DNA from: Duncaniella freteri
Lineage (GTDB): Bacteria > Bacteroidota > Bacteroidia > Bacteroidales > Muribaculaceae
NCBI RefSeq assembly: GCF_004766125.1
Contig: NZ_SJSA01000001.1
Location: forward strand, 124,001 to 188,000
Direction: 5' to 3'
Length of the DNA: 64,000 bases
Part shown: positions 63,166 to 64,000 of the stretch, one piece after another
Layout of the letters: every line of letters starts with the position of its first letter
Numbering within the stretch: position 1 is the stretch's first letter
The notes under the pieces: generated by a model
The model's database searches: none
The model's input: the letters and a program-made list of their open reading frames with translations, nothing else
What the model was told of the DNA's origin: nothing
Position numbers and translations under genes: made by a program

Positions 63166-64000
63166 ATGAAAATGAAATTCAATATATTACCCATAGCCAT
63201 CACCGCTGTGCTCGGAGCCGGAATGTCATCATGCAACGACTGGCTCAGAGTAGATATGGAGGACAAAGTGATGGAAAAAACCATGTTTAGCGACTACAAA
63301 GGCTATTGCACCGCTCTCAACGGAATATATATCGGCATGAACGGCCTATACAGCAATCAGCTGTCAACAGGAGCAATTGATGTAATGGCACAATACTACA
63401 ACGTGACCGAAAACAACAGTCATTCCAAACGACTTTATGCCGGATACAAATATAACGATCCTTCAATAAAGACATCCATCGAAAACATCTGGCAGACACT
63501 GTATAACCTTATCGCTAACACAAACGTGGTGATAGAACACACCGAGACAGGAGATGTCCTGAATGAAAAACAGAGAGGCATCATACGCGGAGAAGCATTC
63601 GCCCTCAGAGCCTTCCTTCATTTCGACCTGTTACGCCTGTTCGGACCCATATACAGCACATCACCCGACCAGGTATGCATCCCATATCAGGAATCATCAC
63701 AACGCGTCATACAACCCCTCCTCCCTGCCAGTGAAGTACTCGGAAAAATCATCAATGACCTGAAAGAAGCAGAGTCATTGCTGTCACAGTATGACCCGAT
63801 CATCACGGAAGGTGTAGGCAACATTCTGACCAATGACGACGGCGTATCGACCTACGACACATCATTCCGACAGCTCCGCCTCAACTACTATGCGGTAGAG
63901 GCGATGCTCGCTCGTGCTTATCTGTGGAAAGGCGACAAAACCGAAGCATACAAATATGCCAAGACCAATGTCATTGACAAAGTAACCACCGAAGATCTTG
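63166..64000 (+). CDS. SusD/RagB family lipoprotein, 5' part
   Basis: The frame opens at ATG 63166 and is uninterrupted to the window end (278 codons seen). The start is a lipoprotein signal, with the Cys in GAGMSSCNDWL (about residue 23). The SusD N-terminal core follows: YCTALNGIYIGM, IENIWQTLYNLIANTNVVIE, EAFALRAFLHFDLLRLFGP and YYAVEAMLARAYLWKGD. It is the surface glycan-binding partner of the SusC just upstream. If that SusC is off, this gene may still be translated from its own start. Confidence 0.92.
   Translation, partial: MKMKFNILPIAITAVLGAGMSSCNDWLRVDMEDKVMEKTMFSDYKGYCTALNGIYIGMNGLYSNQLSTGAIDVMAQYYNVTENNSHSKRLYAGYKYNDPSIKTSIENIWQTLYNLIANTNVVIEHTETGDVLNEKQRGIIRGEAFALRAFLHFDLLRLFGPIYSTSPDQVCIPYQESSQRVIQPLLPASEVLGKIINDLKEAESLLSQYDPIITEGVGNILTNDDGVSTYDTSFRQLRLNYYAVEAMLARAYLWKGDKTEAYKYAKTNVIDKVTTEDL

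Overview
The window comes from a gut-type Bacteroidota chromosome, most likely order Bacteroidales and plausibly Muribaculaceae. This is inferred from two SusC/SusD pairs, a DUF6377 regulator, a DUF4450 enzyme, a glycogen cluster of debranching enzyme, GT4 and GH57, and many TAnnTTTG (-7) / TTTG (-33) promoters of the Bacteroides type. No tRNA, rRNA or CRISPR array was seen.

Layout. 1-1100 holds the tail of an ECF sigma factor, a membrane protein and decayed sequence. 1104-4438 (minus) is a four-gene operon (aldo/keto reductase, amidohydrolase, zinc dehydrogenase, mutarotase) that looks like an oxidative 6-deoxyhexose (L-fucose or L-rhamnose) route. 4595-15200 (plus) is housekeeping: pgpA, glnS, a TPR protein, valS, cvpA, sufB, an RsmI-like methyltransferase and a WalJ-like MBL protein. 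15283-34544 is a polysaccharide utilisation locus for rhamnogalacturonan-like pectin: SusC/SusD, GH28, GH105, GH106, a DUF4450 protein and an unassigned six-hairpin enzyme, then a DUF6377 regulator whose HTH end is out of frame. An IS4-type element with a clean 9-bp target duplication sits between enzymes and regulator. 35167-47265 holds gdhA, a low-complexity secreted protein, the minus-strand operon sppA-lpxK-punA-thiL, mazG with a PD-(D/E)XK nuclease, and the operon mtgA, Y-family polymerase, YolD-like protein. 48011-59718 holds fmt, a zinc-uptake pair with a frameshifted ATPase, a DcaP-like porin, a sigma/anti-sigma trio, the glycogen operon and a SprT-like protease. 60037-64000 starts a second SusC/SusD pair.

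Most interesting signals. (1) The second SusC is thrown out of frame by a run of seven G exactly inside its signal peptide; eight G would give a perfect export signal, as expected for a slipped-strand phase switch. The first SusC carries an in-frame run of eight C. (2) A repeated small-RNA unit with its own promoter, a conserved six-codon peptide (MVLDLR) and an intrinsic terminator occurs at 34770-34873 (+) and 49100-49198 (-), with a longer relative at 32432-32615 (-) just upstream of the pectin operon. (3) Single-base frameshifts hit the zinc ATPase (inside Walker A) and the DUF6377 regulator. Sequencing error is the main alternative for every frameshift here.
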